Positions 1 to 7,291 of a stretch of 64,000 nucleotides of DNA are shown piece by piece. Position numbers and translations under genes: made by a program. The DNA is from Methylomonas fluvii (GTDB lineage Bacteria > Pseudomonadota > Gammaproteobacteria > Methylococcales > Methylomonadaceae): assembly GCF_014850975.1 (NCBI RefSeq), contig NZ_JACXST010000001.1:248001-312000 (forward strand). The letters run 5' to 3'. The first letter of the stretch is position 1; every line of letters starts with the position of its first letter. Under the pieces are notes generated by a model, which was not told the DNA's origin, made no database searches, and saw nothing but the letters and a program-made list of their open reading frames with translations.

Positions 1-92
1 CCATATAACCATCGCCTGAAGAGAATACCTAATTCGCTCAGACACTAAGCCATAGTATCCTCCAGCATTGATCTCCAAGGTCAAATTACCGG

Positions 93-304
93 AGGTGCGG
101 CTGCGCTGGTGATCAGTTTCCGCCAGCAGACGCTTGTTTCGCCTTGCGCGGTGTGTTTAACGATGCGCCGGCCCAAGGCGTCGTAGCGGTATTGCGTCGT
201 GCCATTTGGCGTTTCGGCGCGGACCAGACGGTTGTCGCTATCGTATTGGTAACGGGTGACGATGTGGCCGGCCTTGCCGCGTTTTTCTTCGGTTAGGTTG
301 CCGG
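93..304 (-). pseudogene. Rhs core fragment (scar 1)
   Basis: This stretch matches the 3' part of the intact rhs core at about 10255-10484 on the same strand. It has an internal deletion of about 24 bp, where the segment coding for the FQYDGPR region is missing, plus point differences. It has no open reading frame of its own. The 5' edge near 304 falls at the same core position as the edges of the scars near 3375, 4204 and 8635. It is best read as leftover core from an older, displaced Rhs C-terminal cassette. Nothing recognisable is seen in positions 1-92. Confidence 0.8.
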
Positions 305-365
305 CCGTAAGCGCGAGAAGCGTTTTAATTCAACTCATGGCGACACGTTACCGCGTACGATTGCG

Positions 366-810
366 CTAACAGTATCTACACCCAATGTTCTGTCCCATAC
401 CCAGGAAATATTTTTTCTTCAAAAAATCGTCGTCCTTGCCGGTATCAAAAAAATGAAGAAGGCGATCTCTAACATGCACATCACCCCACATATTCGTCAA
501 TTCATATGTCTCTATAATTTCCTTATCGGCTGGAAATGATAGATCCTCTTGCACCACTCGCCCCGCAGTGGTGCTGATATTTCCTTCCGTGCCAATATCG
601 ATAAGATTCCCACCCTTAAAGGGGTAACCGCCATCAAAATTAAGCTTGGGCTTTATCCAGTATGGTTCACAGGACGCAGCGCTCGGCTTTACATCTTTAT
701 CTGAAACTTTTTTGTCAACCAAATTATGTAACACGATATTTCCAATAAATAGCGTAAATATTGGATCGACTTCGTTTAGATCAATATTATGCCAATTGCC
801 ATCGCCACTA
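366..810 (-). pseudogene. 3' part of an immunity-like gene split by an IS
   Basis: This is the C-terminal part (about 148 codons) of a gene interrupted by the IS at 811-3185. An apparent ATG at 824 lies inside the IS end, so the first residues of the open frame (MATAP) are IS-derived. Removing the IS and one copy of the TA duplication joins it in frame to 3186-3303. The result is a 186-residue protein starting MTKRIVWKHNN and continuing through FFNITSGDGNWHNIDL. The N-terminal part, with a V-S-L-K-L pattern followed by YTLGQ, resembles Imm26-type immunity proteins of polymorphic toxin loci, but that family call is tentative. The context (an Rhs scar just upstream, others around it) supports a role as an orphan immunity gene. 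The last residues (GQNIGCRYC) may be scar-derived. Confidence 0.7.
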
Positions 811-1165
811 GGGGCTGTTGCCATTTTGTCATAATCCCTTTGAAAATCGATTGGCGAGCCTCATTGATTGAGTTTTCAATCAAACGATAGCTAGCCAATG
901 CCACGCCAACTGTTTACAGATATTCACTGGGAAAAGCTAAAAACGATTATGTTGAGTTTTAGCATTTACGATAAGCCCGGTCTTCGGCAAACGGTCGAAG
1001 GGATTTTTTATCGTTTGCGTGTTGGCTGCCCTTGGCGAGACTTACCCGTCGCGTTTGGTAAGTGGAATGCTGTGTACAAGCGCTTCAATGCCTGGTCACT
1101 GCAAGAAAAACTGATGGGTATCTTTCAGGCGCTAGTGATTGAGCCTGATTTGGAATGGCTATTTA

Positions 1166-2682
1166 GTCGCCCCTGAAAAGCCACAAATTCACGGCTAAAG
1201 CATTGAAACACAATAAATAATTGAAGAAAAAGACGGGCAATAATTGCAAGAAATTAGTAAAATAGATATTAATTTCTTGCAAATTTTTATCGAAAATGAA
1301 GCCAAAATCCCAAGAAAGTAGCGGCCAAATCGATCTATTCAACACACCACTGGCCGACCTGTTGAATCCGAAGCATGAGCTTTACCAACTGGCAAATTTG
1401 ATCGATTGGAAAGTACTGGATGATGCGTTCGGTGAATTTTTTACCGAGAACCAAGGCGCTCCGGCGTTGCCAACGCGTCTTATTGCCGGGCTTCATTACC
1501 TCAAACATGCGTTTGCACGCTCGGACGAAGCGGTCGTGGCACAGTGGCTTGAAAATCCCTATTGGCAATATTTTTGTGGCGAAGAGTATTTCCAACACCA
1601 GATACCTTGCCACCCCACGTCACTGACCTATTGGCGAAAACGGATCGGAGAAGAAGGTTGCGAGTGGATGTTATCGGTGACGATCCAGGCTGGCGTAGCC
1701 AGCAAGACCGTGAAGAAACAGGATTTTGAATCGGTGACGGTTGATAGCACGGTGCAAGAGAAAGCCATCACGTATCCGACCGATGGAAAATTGTATGAAC
1801 GCTGTCGCCAGCACATGGTACGTCTGGCTGAGCAGCATGAGATTACACTACGGCAGAACTACAACCGCAAAGCCCCCTATTTGCTGATGATGGCGAACCG
1901 GTACAGTCATGCCAAGCAAATGAAGCGCAAACGCAAAATGCTCAAACAGCTCAAAACTTTGGTGGGTCGGGTTTACCGAGATATCGAGCGCCAATTGACG
2001 GATCAATCCGATGCAGTCAAATTGGCTTTTAAAGAGACGCTAGAGAAAACCCAACGGATTTTGAACCAACAACCCCAGGATAAAAACAAGCTGTACAGTT
2101 TCCACGCCACGGAAGTCGAATGCATTTCCAAAGGCAAAGTCCACAAGAAGTATGAATTCGGCGTCAAAGTGGGCATCACCGTCACCAACAAAAGTAATTT
2201 TGTGCTCGGCGCCCGCAGCTTTTCCGGTAATCCCTACGATGGACACACCCTGGAATCGTGTCTGGAACAGGCGGAGATTCTAAGCGGTACACGCGCAAAA
2301 GAAGCTTTTGTGGATTTAGGATACCGTGGTGTCGAGGTCCCGAACGTGACCATTTACAAAGCCCGGCAAAAGAGAGGAATAAACACCCGGCGACTCAAAC
2401 GCGCCCTCAAACGCCGCAATGCCATCGAACCCGTCATCGGGCACCTCAAAAACGACGGATTGCTGGGCCGCAATTACCTGAAAGGCGAACTGGGCGATGC
2501 CATGCATGCCATCTTATGCGGTGCTGGCCACAATATCCGTATGATCCTCAGGCAGTTGAGGATTTTTTTGCCTCATTTTTGGAGACCGCCATGTCGGATT
2601 TTGGCGCGGCCATTGAGCGCGCCGTTTTTATTGTCGGCCTGAATGCTGGTGTTCGGAAAATATCGGCTTTTTCAGGGACGAC
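1166..2682 (+). mobile_element. Nested IS5-family insertion sequence (1517 bp)
   Basis: The element is bounded by imperfect inverted repeats: GTCGCCCCTGAAAAGCC at the left end and GGCTTTTTCAGGGACGAC at the right end. A direct repeat TATTTA lies at 1160-1165 and 2683-2688, and can be read as CTATTTA if the last C is counted as target. It sits inside the transposase gene of the outer IS. One long transposase frame fills it and reads in the same direction as its host. A 6-7 bp duplication is longer than usual for IS5 relatives, so the exact ends are uncertain by a base or two. Confidence 0.85.
1296..2642 (+). CDS. IS5-family transposase (inner IS)
   Basis: This is a 448-residue transposase of the larger IS5-family type. 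The N-terminal DUF772-like region covers residues 1-110 (LANLIDWKVLDDAFGEFF; LPTRLIAGLHYLKH). The DDE core has VTVDSTVQEKA for the first Asp, AFVDLGYRGVEV for the second, and RNAIEPVIGHLKNDGLL for the Glu. A basic, charged insert (residues about 170-250) separates the first and second Asp. The frame is intact and the inverted repeats are present, so the element may still be mobile. The ATG at 1296 is the first start after the left end and follows an A/T-rich leader. Confidence 0.85.
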   Translation: MKPKSQESSGQIDLFNTPLADLLNPKHELYQLANLIDWKVLDDAFGEFFTENQGAPALPTRLIAGLHYLKHAFARSDEAVVAQWLENPYWQYFCGEEYFQHQIPCHPTSLTYWRKRIGEEGCEWMLSVTIQAGVASKTVKKQDFESVTVDSTVQEKAITYPTDGKLYERCRQHMVRLAEQHEITLRQNYNRKAPYLLMMANRYSHAKQMKRKRKMLKQLKTLVGRVYRDIERQLTDQSDAVKLAFKETLEKTQRILNQQPQDKNKLYSFHATEVECISKGKVHKKYEFGVKVGITVTNKSNFVLGARSFSGNPYDGHTLESCLEQAEILSGTRAKEAFVDLGYRGVEVPNVTIYKARQKRGINTRRLKRALKRRNAIEPVIGHLKNDGLLGRNYLKGELGDAMHAILCGAGHNIRMILRQLRIFLPHFWRPPCRILARPLSAPFLLSA

Positions 2683-3185
2683 TATTTATCGATGGCAGCA
2701 TTGTTAAAGCCCATCAACACAGTAGCGGTGCCGCCCATGAAAATCCAGCAGCCATCGGAAAGTCGGTCGCAGGCAACACGACCAAAATCTATATGGCGGT
2801 TGATGCCGGAGGCCTTCCCATCCAGTTCTCGATCACGGGCGGCGAAGTCCATGACTGCAAAGAGGCGCCGGAATTTGTGGCCAAGCTACCCCTGGCGGAC
2901 TACATGATTGCAGACAAAGGGTATGACAGCGAGCTATTACGGATTCAAATTCGAGACCAAGGTGCGGTGCCCGTCATACCAAGAAAACAAAATTCAATAA
3001 TCGGGACTGAGGATATGGACTGGTGCCTCTATAAATATCGCCACCTCGTCGAAAACGTATTTGCGCGGCTGAAACATTTCAGAGCCATTGCTACCCGATA
3101 TGACAAACTGAAACGCAATTTTGAAGGCGCTATCGCCCTCGCTTGCGCATTCATATGGTTACCGATGTAAAACGGCAACAGCCCC

Positions 3186-3303
3186 TAGTAATATTGAAAA
3201 ACCGCATGGTCGCTCGACCCAACATTTGCCCCAACGTGTAAAGGTCCTCGCGAAGCTTAAGGCTGACCACATTATTGTGTTTCCAGACGATTCTTTTGGT
3301 CAT
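3186..3303 (-). pseudogene. 5' part of the IS-split immunity-like gene
   Basis: Reading down the minus strand from an ATG at 3303-3301 gives MTKRIVWKHNN, then VVSLKLREDLYTLGQ, then ATMRFFNIT. It runs straight into the IS end at 3185. Joined to 366-810, after removal of the IS and one TA copy, the frame is open for 186 residues. This fragment is too short to show up as a separate gene. It identifies the true N-terminus of the gene at 366-810. Upstream, at 3325-3375, lies a Rhs-core scar. Confidence 0.7.
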
Positions 3304-3324
3304 TTCTCGATCTCATTGTTCCGG

Positions 3325-3375
3325 TCGGGTGACGATTGGCCGGCCTTGCCATATTGTTCTTCGATCAGGTTGCCG
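3325..3375 (-). pseudogene. Rhs core fragment (scar 2)
   Basis: About 50 bp match the rhs core around 10430-10482: the codons for GNLIEEK through HIVTR, with small changes. It lies between the immunity gene ending at 3438 and the start of the IS-split immunity gene at 3303. Its upstream edge (near 3375) coincides with that of the other scars. Confidence 0.65.
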
Positions 3376-3394
3376 CACGAACATAGGCTAGGCT

Positions 3395-3441
3395 TTGCTG
3401 CATACGATTACACTAAAGCTAATAGCGCCTATGCGGGCTAA
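3395..3441. repeat. REP-like palindromic element after immunity gene
   Basis: On the minus strand the sequence contains TATTAGCTTTAGTGTAATCG, an imperfect palindrome. It belongs to the GATTAGCG-loop-CGTAATC type of intergenic repeats that are common in gammaproteobacteria. It overlaps the stop region of the immunity gene that ends at 3438. A related copy lies at 4855-4905, and a more decayed one near 345-380. Confidence 0.5.
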
Positions 3442-3869
3442 GATTTTCGCAGAAATTTCTCTGGCTCATCTCTTACTTCCACAATAACGTTCCGCACAAT
3501 ATCTTCAACGCCAGAACTATCTGTTTTATATTTATTAAATACAAAAATCACACCTTTAGCAACGTATGGCAGCGCATACGACACTTTATCTACAAAATCT
3601 ACAATTTCTTTATATGGAATAAAAATAACAAATTCAGCCGCCGGCTTTTTTCGCACCAAATTCGGCCCTTTTATATTAAGCTCATCGGTCTTACGAGTTG
3701 CGGAAATAATAAATACTAATTTGAAATCAGCGTTTTTAAAAATTCTATTAAAGTGTGAAATTTCCTTTCCAAGAACATCTAGCTCTTCTCGCAACCTTTT
3801 AAGCAACAAGCTCGGCAAATCAAAGTCCGTATCTAATTCCACATATATTTGCCCAAACTCAATATTCAT
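3438..3869 (-). CDS. Putative Rhs-tip immunity protein (paralogue A)
   Basis: This encodes a protein of about 143 residues of unknown fold, clearly homologous to the protein at 4359-4766. Both share the pattern MNI..(G/C)Q(I/V)Y, a helical segment with K-R-L-R, then VIISAT or IVISAT, (F/H)IPYK, and a C-terminal KY..DSSGV motif. The gene directly follows and slightly overlaps the toxin-tip ORF at 3872-4108: its start region GTGATGATGAAT overlaps the tip's TGA. This is the usual effector-immunity coupling. The third start codon (3869) was chosen because it aligns with the paralogue's MNI start. No enzymatic motif is seen, and the immunity role is inferred from position. Confidence 0.6.
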   Translation of the reverse strand: MNIEFGQIYVELDTDFDLPSLLLKRLREELDVLGKEISHFNRIFKNADFKLVFIISATRKTDELNIKGPNLVRKKPAAEFVIFIPYKEIVDFVDKVSYALPYVAKGVIFVFNKYKTDSSGVEDIVRNVIVEVRDEPEKFLRKS

Positions 3870-3871
3870 CA

Positions 3872-4108
3872 TCACCCGTAATCTCCTTTGAGTTTAAAGC
3901 TTCTTTGATTGCCCTTCGGCACCGAGCCGTATTTTTCAAAGTGTTCTTCTAATTTTGCCGTCTCAGCCGCCTTTGCTTCTGACGTTGAACCATAACCCTC
4001 CTCAATGACCTTGCTTTTTACATTTTCCCTTCCAAACCAATCCGCAAGCATTCGGTCATGCTGGTATAGACGTGTAGGCAGGCCACTGGATTGTGTAACC
4101 CTATTCAA
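3872..4108 (-). CDS. Orphan toxin-tip fragment
   Basis: This 78-residue frame begins MNRVTQSSGLPTRLYQHDRM, continues through GRENVKSKVIEEGYGSTSEAK, and ends YGSVPKGNQRSFKLKGDYG. It lacks the Rhs core boundary motif and looks like the C-terminal half of an Rhs tip, possibly of GIY-YIG/URI-like nuclease type judging from the ending. That assignment is weak. It overlaps the downstream immunity gene by a few bases. Upstream (4109-4159) is unrecognised sequence and then an Rhs-core scar, so the tip was separated from its carrier and probably truncated. The ATG start may be fortuitous. Confidence 0.5.
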   Translation of the reverse strand: MNRVTQSSGLPTRLYQHDRMLADWFGRENVKSKVIEEGYGSTSEAKAAETAKLEEHFEKYGSVPKGNQRSFKLKGDYG

Positions 4109-4159
4109 ATCAGCTTTTCCTCAGCAGAAAACTCTACTTTTAAGTCCTACTTTTTTCAG

Positions 4160-4233
4160 GGCGATTACCGTCCCTTGCCGAGTTTTTCTTCGATCAGGTT
4201 GCCGGTCGTAAGCGGGCGAGGCTTTTTGATTCA
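4160..4233 (-). pseudogene. Rhs core fragment (scar 3) with shared upstream flank
   Basis: Positions 4160-4204 resemble the rhs core around 10432-10484 (the GNLIEEK codons). Positions 4205-4233 carry a flank that on the minus strand reads TTGAATCAAAAAGCCTCGCC and then CGCTTACGACC. A similar flank precedes scar 1 (305-333) and, more loosely, scars 2 and 4. Neither part codes. The repetition of both the flank and the core edge suggests one recurrent recombination junction. Positions 4234-4358 show nothing else recognisable. Confidence 0.6.
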
Positions 4234-4358
4234 AGATTTTGCAATACTTCTCCACCTACGATTTAAACCACGTGATGCTATATTGCAAAACCAGACTCCT
4301 ATGTTTGTACCAATATTTGTAACTTACATTCTTTCGCGGCCTAGCAATCGATTCCGAT

Positions 4359-4766
4359 TTACGGGTTTTCGGCCATTTCCAATATGCTCCGCAGCACTTC
4401 ATTTACGCCAGAACTATCTCCACTATATTTATCAAAAATACTCACCAATCCGCATCGCAAATTTTCGACAACATAAGAAAACTCATCATAAGAGCTATCG
4501 AGTTTTTTATAGGGAATATGAAATACAAAATCAACACGATTATATCGATTAAAAAATGTAGGCCCCATGACCAAAGGCTTATCTTTTTCACATGTTGCCG
4601 AAATAACAATGCCAAGCTCAAAATCTTGCCCGTTAAATATATCCTTAAAGGGAATTATTTCTTTATTCAATGAGTTTAATCTTTTCCGCAACTCCTTCAT
4701 AAGAAAGCTTGGGATTTTATAACTTAGATCAACTTCTGGATAAACTTGACAGGTAGATATATTCAT
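4359..4766 (-). CDS. Putative Rhs-tip immunity protein (paralogue B)
   Basis: This encodes a 135-residue paralogue of the protein at 3438-3869. It shares the opening MNISTCQVY, the helix KELRKRLNSLNKEI, the strand GIVISAT, the motif FHIPYK and the ending KYSGDSSGVNEVL. The open frame extends upstream to 4844, but the extra 26 residues (FELDGFARVRSASRQ and so on) have no counterpart in paralogue A. They may derive from the tail of a lost toxin tip, so the ATG at 4766 was chosen. No tip gene is intact upstream, which makes this an orphan immunity gene. Confidence 0.6.
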   Translation of the reverse strand: MNISTCQVYPEVDLSYKIPSFLMKELRKRLNSLNKEIIPFKDIFNGQDFELGIVISATCEKDKPLVMGPTFFNRYNRVDFVFHIPYKKLDSSYDEFSYVVENLRCGLVSIFDKYSGDSSGVNEVLRSILEMAENP

Positions 4767-4854
4767 CGCATCAAATACCCTTAGTTTTTGTCGGCTTGCC
4801 GACCGGACTCTGGCAAAGCCATCTAATTCAAAGCTTGACCGCAAATCAGTACAC

Positions 4855-4905
4855 TTCCCTTCGTACCGTTACGCTGGCGCTAATCGTACCTATGCAGGCT
4901 AATCT
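4855..4905. repeat. REP-like palindromic element
   Basis: On the plus strand this reads TACCGTTACGCTGGCGCTAA followed by TCGTACC. It can form an imperfect hairpin of the CGTAATC/GATTAGCG type around a short loop. It closely resembles the copy at 3395-3441, including the shared tail CCTATGC-GGCTAA. It overlaps the stop of the SUKH gene that ends at 4899, so both copies sit at the 3' ends of immunity genes. Confidence 0.55.
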
Positions 4906-5390
4906 TCATATTCATCAGATTCGACAAGCTGGTTTACAAACCATTGAAAAGATACGCCTAACTTCTTTTTTGCCTTCTCATGATTTTGTTCGTCATTCAG
5001 CGCTTCATCCCATCTGTCAACCGCATAAAAGTAAACTTCGCCAAATGTATCGATGCAAAAGTAATTTCCCCCATGATCAATGGCAAACGGAATCAATGCC
5101 TTGGGCATTACATTCTTTGCAACCATCAGTAAGTAACTATCTTCCAAAGTCCGCTCGGTTCCAACCGGGAATTTCATGGGCAAGAATTTTTTAACCCATA
5201 AAGAACAGCCATCCTCCAAAATCCAAAAACTATTTGAAGGTATACCGCCGTTGTGCATTAAATAATGATTTACTAATTCTTCCGGCAAAACGGGATTCAA
5301 ATATTGCTGGATATTTACAATATCTTCCGGAGATAAATTCGACCTACCCTTTGAAAAAAATATTTTTGACACGATAGCAGTATCTTGCAT
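4899..5390 (-). CDS. SUKH (SMI1/KNR4) family immunity protein
   Basis: This 163-residue protein fits the SUKH superfamily, a common immunity fold against nuclease toxins in Rhs, CDI and T6SS loci. Diagnostic features are the segment LPEELVNHYLMHNGG near residues 34-48, the later FAIDHGGNYFCID stretch, an acidic mid-region and a C-terminal helix (SFQWFVNQLVES). It is not next to an intact tip, so it is an orphan immunity gene. It lies just downstream of a second, truncated SUKH gene (5433-5750). The family call is strong; the cognate toxin cannot be named. Confidence 0.8.
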   Translation of the reverse strand: MQDTAIVSKIFFSKGRSNLSPEDIVNIQQYLNPVLPEELVNHYLMHNGGIPSNSFWILEDGCSLWVKKFLPMKFPVGTERTLEDSYLLMVAKNVMPKALIPFAIDHGGNYFCIDTFGEVYFYAVDRWDEALNDEQNHEKAKKKLGVSFQWFVNQLVESDEYED

Positions 5391-5432
5391 TATCTACTTG
5401 AGTTTTCAACATATAAATTTTTGCAATATGCG

Positions 5433-5750
5433 TCACTCGTTATAAAGAGCAGCCACGAACTCGTCAAAGGAGCCGCATACGTATATCTTGTCGGCTGTAT
5501 CAGTGGTGAGTAGATATACACGTTCATAGTCATCATCCAGTAATGACATGTAGAATATGTTACCGCCAGCATCATTGGCAAAAGGCAGAAAACAACCATC
5601 GGGCTCAGATACCTGCATATCCCTTACTAGCCTCTCGATAGGTAGGAATCCATATTTAATAGGGATAAACCCATCAATCGAAAATACGTGTAGGTTTCCC
5701 TTAACATAATTCGAATTTGGAAATCCTCCGTTGTTTCTCAAATAAAGAAG
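5433..5750 (-). pseudogene. Truncated SUKH immunity gene
   Basis: The frame keeps the SUKH pattern: LYLRNNGGFPN, then FLPFANDAGGNIFYM, then a C-terminal SFDEFVAAL helix. The N-terminal 30-40 residues are missing because the IS3-family element begins at 5751. A TTG at 5757-5759, inside the IS end, is the only apparent start. The sequence on the other side of the IS (7042 onward) is Rhs core and not the missing N-terminus. Insertion was therefore followed or accompanied by a deletion. Confidence 0.75.
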
Positions 5751-5807
5751 TGGCCCCAATGTTTTGAACAGAAAATCGCTGATTTAAAGTGAAATCCCTG
5801 CCATGGT

Positions 5808-6638
5808 TTAGGCTGCCAAGTTGATGCTTGGCAGCCCATCGTTATACGCCTGATGCGGCGTTTTTCGTTTCAAACGGGAATGCGGTCGATCGTGGTTGTA
5901 CCACTCGAAATAATCCAGGATCGAAGCGCGGGCTTGGCCGACGGAATCGTAAGCATGCAGGTAAACCCGCTCATACTTGACCGAACGCCATAGCCGCTCG
6001 ACAAACACATTATCCCGCCAAACGCCCCGACCGTCCATGCTGAGCTGACAACCTTGGCCTTTCACCGCGTCGACAAATGCCTTGGCGGTAAACTGACTGC
6101 CTTGGTCGGTGTTGACGATGTCCGGTCTGCCATAGTATTTGAGGGCTTGCTCCAGCACATCCACGGCATGACAGGCTTCCAGGGTGATCGCGACCTTGGC
6201 GGCCAGCACTTTGCGACTGGCCCAATCGACGACTGCCGTTAAATACGCGAACCCTTTGGCCAGCGGGATATAGGTCGTATCCAGGGCCCAAACCTGATTG
6301 GCTCGGTTGATGGTCATACCGCGCAGCAGATAGGGATAGATTTCGTGGCCTGGTGTCTTCTTACTGGTATTGGGTTTGCAGTACACCGCTTCGATGCCCA
6401 TTTTCGTCATCAAGGTTTTCACACGCTTGCGGCCGATCTGGACGCCTTGCCGATTCAGCTGATCCCGTAACTGGCGAGCGCCCATAAACGGGTGCTTCAG
6501 GTGCAGTTTGTCGAGGCGGCGCATAATGTCTAAATCGCGCTCCGCAACTGGCTTGGGCAAGTAATACACACTACCACGACTGATACCTAATAGCTTGGCT
6601 TGCCGACCAATCGGCAACTTGGCTTGACGGTCGATCAT
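5808..6638 (-). CDS. IS3-family transposase OrfB (DDE integrase)
   Basis: This 276-residue protein has an N-terminal HTH_21-like region (KLLGISRGSVYYLPKP) and a complete rve integrase core. The core has WALDTTYIPL for the first Asp, VNTDQGSQFTA for the second, and NVFVERLWRSVKYE for the Glu, followed by the closing motif YNHDRPHSRL. Its ATG overlaps the orfA stop as ATGA, so translation could be by reinitiation as well as by the frameshifting typical of the family. The frame is intact. Confidence 0.9.
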   Translation of the reverse strand: MIDRQAKLPIGRQAKLLGISRGSVYYLPKPVAERDLDIMRRLDKLHLKHPFMGARQLRDQLNRQGVQIGRKRVKTLMTKMGIEAVYCKPNTSKKTPGHEIYPYLLRGMTINRANQVWALDTTYIPLAKGFAYLTAVVDWASRKVLAAKVAITLEACHAVDVLEQALKYYGRPDIVNTDQGSQFTAKAFVDAVKGQGCQLSMDGRGVWRDNVFVERLWRSVKYERVYLHAYDSVGQARASILDYFEWYNHDRPHSRLKRKTPHQAYNDGLPSINLAA

Positions 6639-6970
6639 CGCTTTGCGCTCAGCAATCCCGCCTTGGTGAGCGCGCCCTCTACCCCGCAGGGCACAAGTAA
6701 AAAATCATTCTCCAACGTCAACTGGCCGATTTTCGCATGCAGGGCTTGCAGATCGACCGGCGGCGATTCGGACTCCGCAGGCTTCCCAAACACTTCGGCA
6801 GCCCGCTCGCTCAGCTGCTTTTTCCAATCGACAATCTGATTTTGATGCACCTCGAATTCCTGCGTCAATTGGGCTAAGGTTTTATCGCCCGCCAAGGCCG
6901 CCAGCGCAACTTTGGCTTTGAAGGCCGGTGAATGTTTCCTTCTCGGTTTTTTGGACATCTTCTGCTCCAT
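6635..6970 (-). CDS. IS3-family transposase OrfA (HTH)
   Basis: This 111-residue DNA-binding subunit opens MEQKMSKKPRRKHSPAFKAK, followed by the HTH segment TLAQLTQEFEVHQNQIVDWK and a leucine-zipper-like helix (ALHAKIGQLTLENDFL). Near the C-terminus, the segment LVPCGVE between ENDFL and GALTKAG looks like an extra 7 residues compared with what I recall of relatives, so a small in-frame insertion is possible. Two starts are plausible (6970 and 6958), each with a purine-rich upstream site. Confidence 0.85.
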   Translation of the reverse strand: MEQKMSKKPRRKHSPAFKAKVALAALAGDKTLAQLTQEFEVHQNQIVDWKKQLSERAAEVFGKPAESESPPVDLQALHAKIGQLTLENDFLLVPCGVEGALTKAGLLSAKR

Positions 6971-7044
6971 TTTTTGTCCTTACGGACGTTCAAAAGTAGC
7001 AGGGTTTTTCACTTAGTCGGCTGTCCAATTTTTTGGGGCCATCT

Positions 7045-7135
7045 CTGTATTGGGCGGTGTCATTCGGCGTTTCGGCGCGGACCAGGCGGTTGTCGCTATC
7101 GTACTGGTAGCGGGTGACGATTTGGCCGGACTTAC
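7045..7135 (-). pseudogene. Rhs core fragment (scar 4)
   Basis: About 90 bp match the rhs core at about 10385-10455, the codons for HIVTRYQYDSDNRL and the following residues. The match decays near 7120-7160. Beyond it, a TGAATCAAAAGGC stretch (minus strand, about 7170-7186) resembles the flank seen upstream of scars 1 and 3. It directly abuts the IS3-family element. The rest of 7136-7291 shows nothing recognisable. Confidence 0.65.
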
Positions 7136-7291
7136 ATGTTCGTTAGCAGGCGCCGCCCCTATTAGGACGAAGCCTTTTGATTCAGGGCAAACTTGCGGAT
7201 CTGTAAGATTCCTGGCGGACGAGTAAGTTGACGGCAATCCTCCCCGCAAGTCGTAATTACACGGGAGACTTAATCAGCATCGATTCTGTAG

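Larger units (their letters stand above)
898..3170 (+). pseudogene. IS5-family transposase, disrupted (outer IS)
   Basis: The transposase is encoded by 898-1165 joined to 2689-3170, and a second IS separates the two halves. The N-terminal part has the IS5-type helix-turn-helix (GIFYRLRVGCPWRDLP). The C-terminal part holds the DDE core: FIDGSIVKAHQHS supplies the first Asp, IADKGYDS the second, and RHLVENVFARLKHF the Glu. Across the junction the frame reads EWLF-IDGS, so removing the inner IS and one TATTTA copy restores a single 250-codon frame. It is inactive as it stands. Start codon ATG at 898. Confidence 0.85.
811..3185 (+). mobile_element. IS5-family element (IS427-like), interrupted by a second IS
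   Basis: The ends are imperfect inverted repeats: GGGGCTGTTGCC at 811-822 and its reverse complement GGCAACAGCCCC at 3174-3185. They are flanked by a TA duplication (809-810 and 3186-3187). Subtracting the nested element and its 6-bp duplication leaves about 852 bp, normal for the small IS5-family group with GGGGCTGTTGC-type ends. The insertion split an immunity-like gene transcribed from the minus strand. The element carries one transposase frame of about 249 residues, now broken. Confidence 0.85.
5751..7041 (-). mobile_element. IS3-family insertion sequence (about 1291 bp)
   Basis: The terminal repeats share TGGCCCCAA: left end TGGCCCCAATGTTTTGAACAG, right end (reverse complement) TGGCCCCAAAAAATTGGACAG. 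Two genes, orfA and orfB, fill it and read right to left. No target duplication is visible: the left flank ends AAGAAG and the right flank starts TCTCTG. This suggests a rearrangement adjacent to one end. The left side cuts a SUKH gene and the right side abuts an Rhs-core scar. Confidence 0.85.

Noticed and set aside
2258-2707. A 149-codon plus-strand frame overlapping the inner transposase
   Set aside because: It is a frame-shifted shadow of the transposase, Arg/Pro rich, and crosses the IS end.
4091-4552. A 153-codon plus-strand frame in the tip graveyard
   Set aside because: It is antisense to an immunity gene and an Rhs scar and has no recognisable features.
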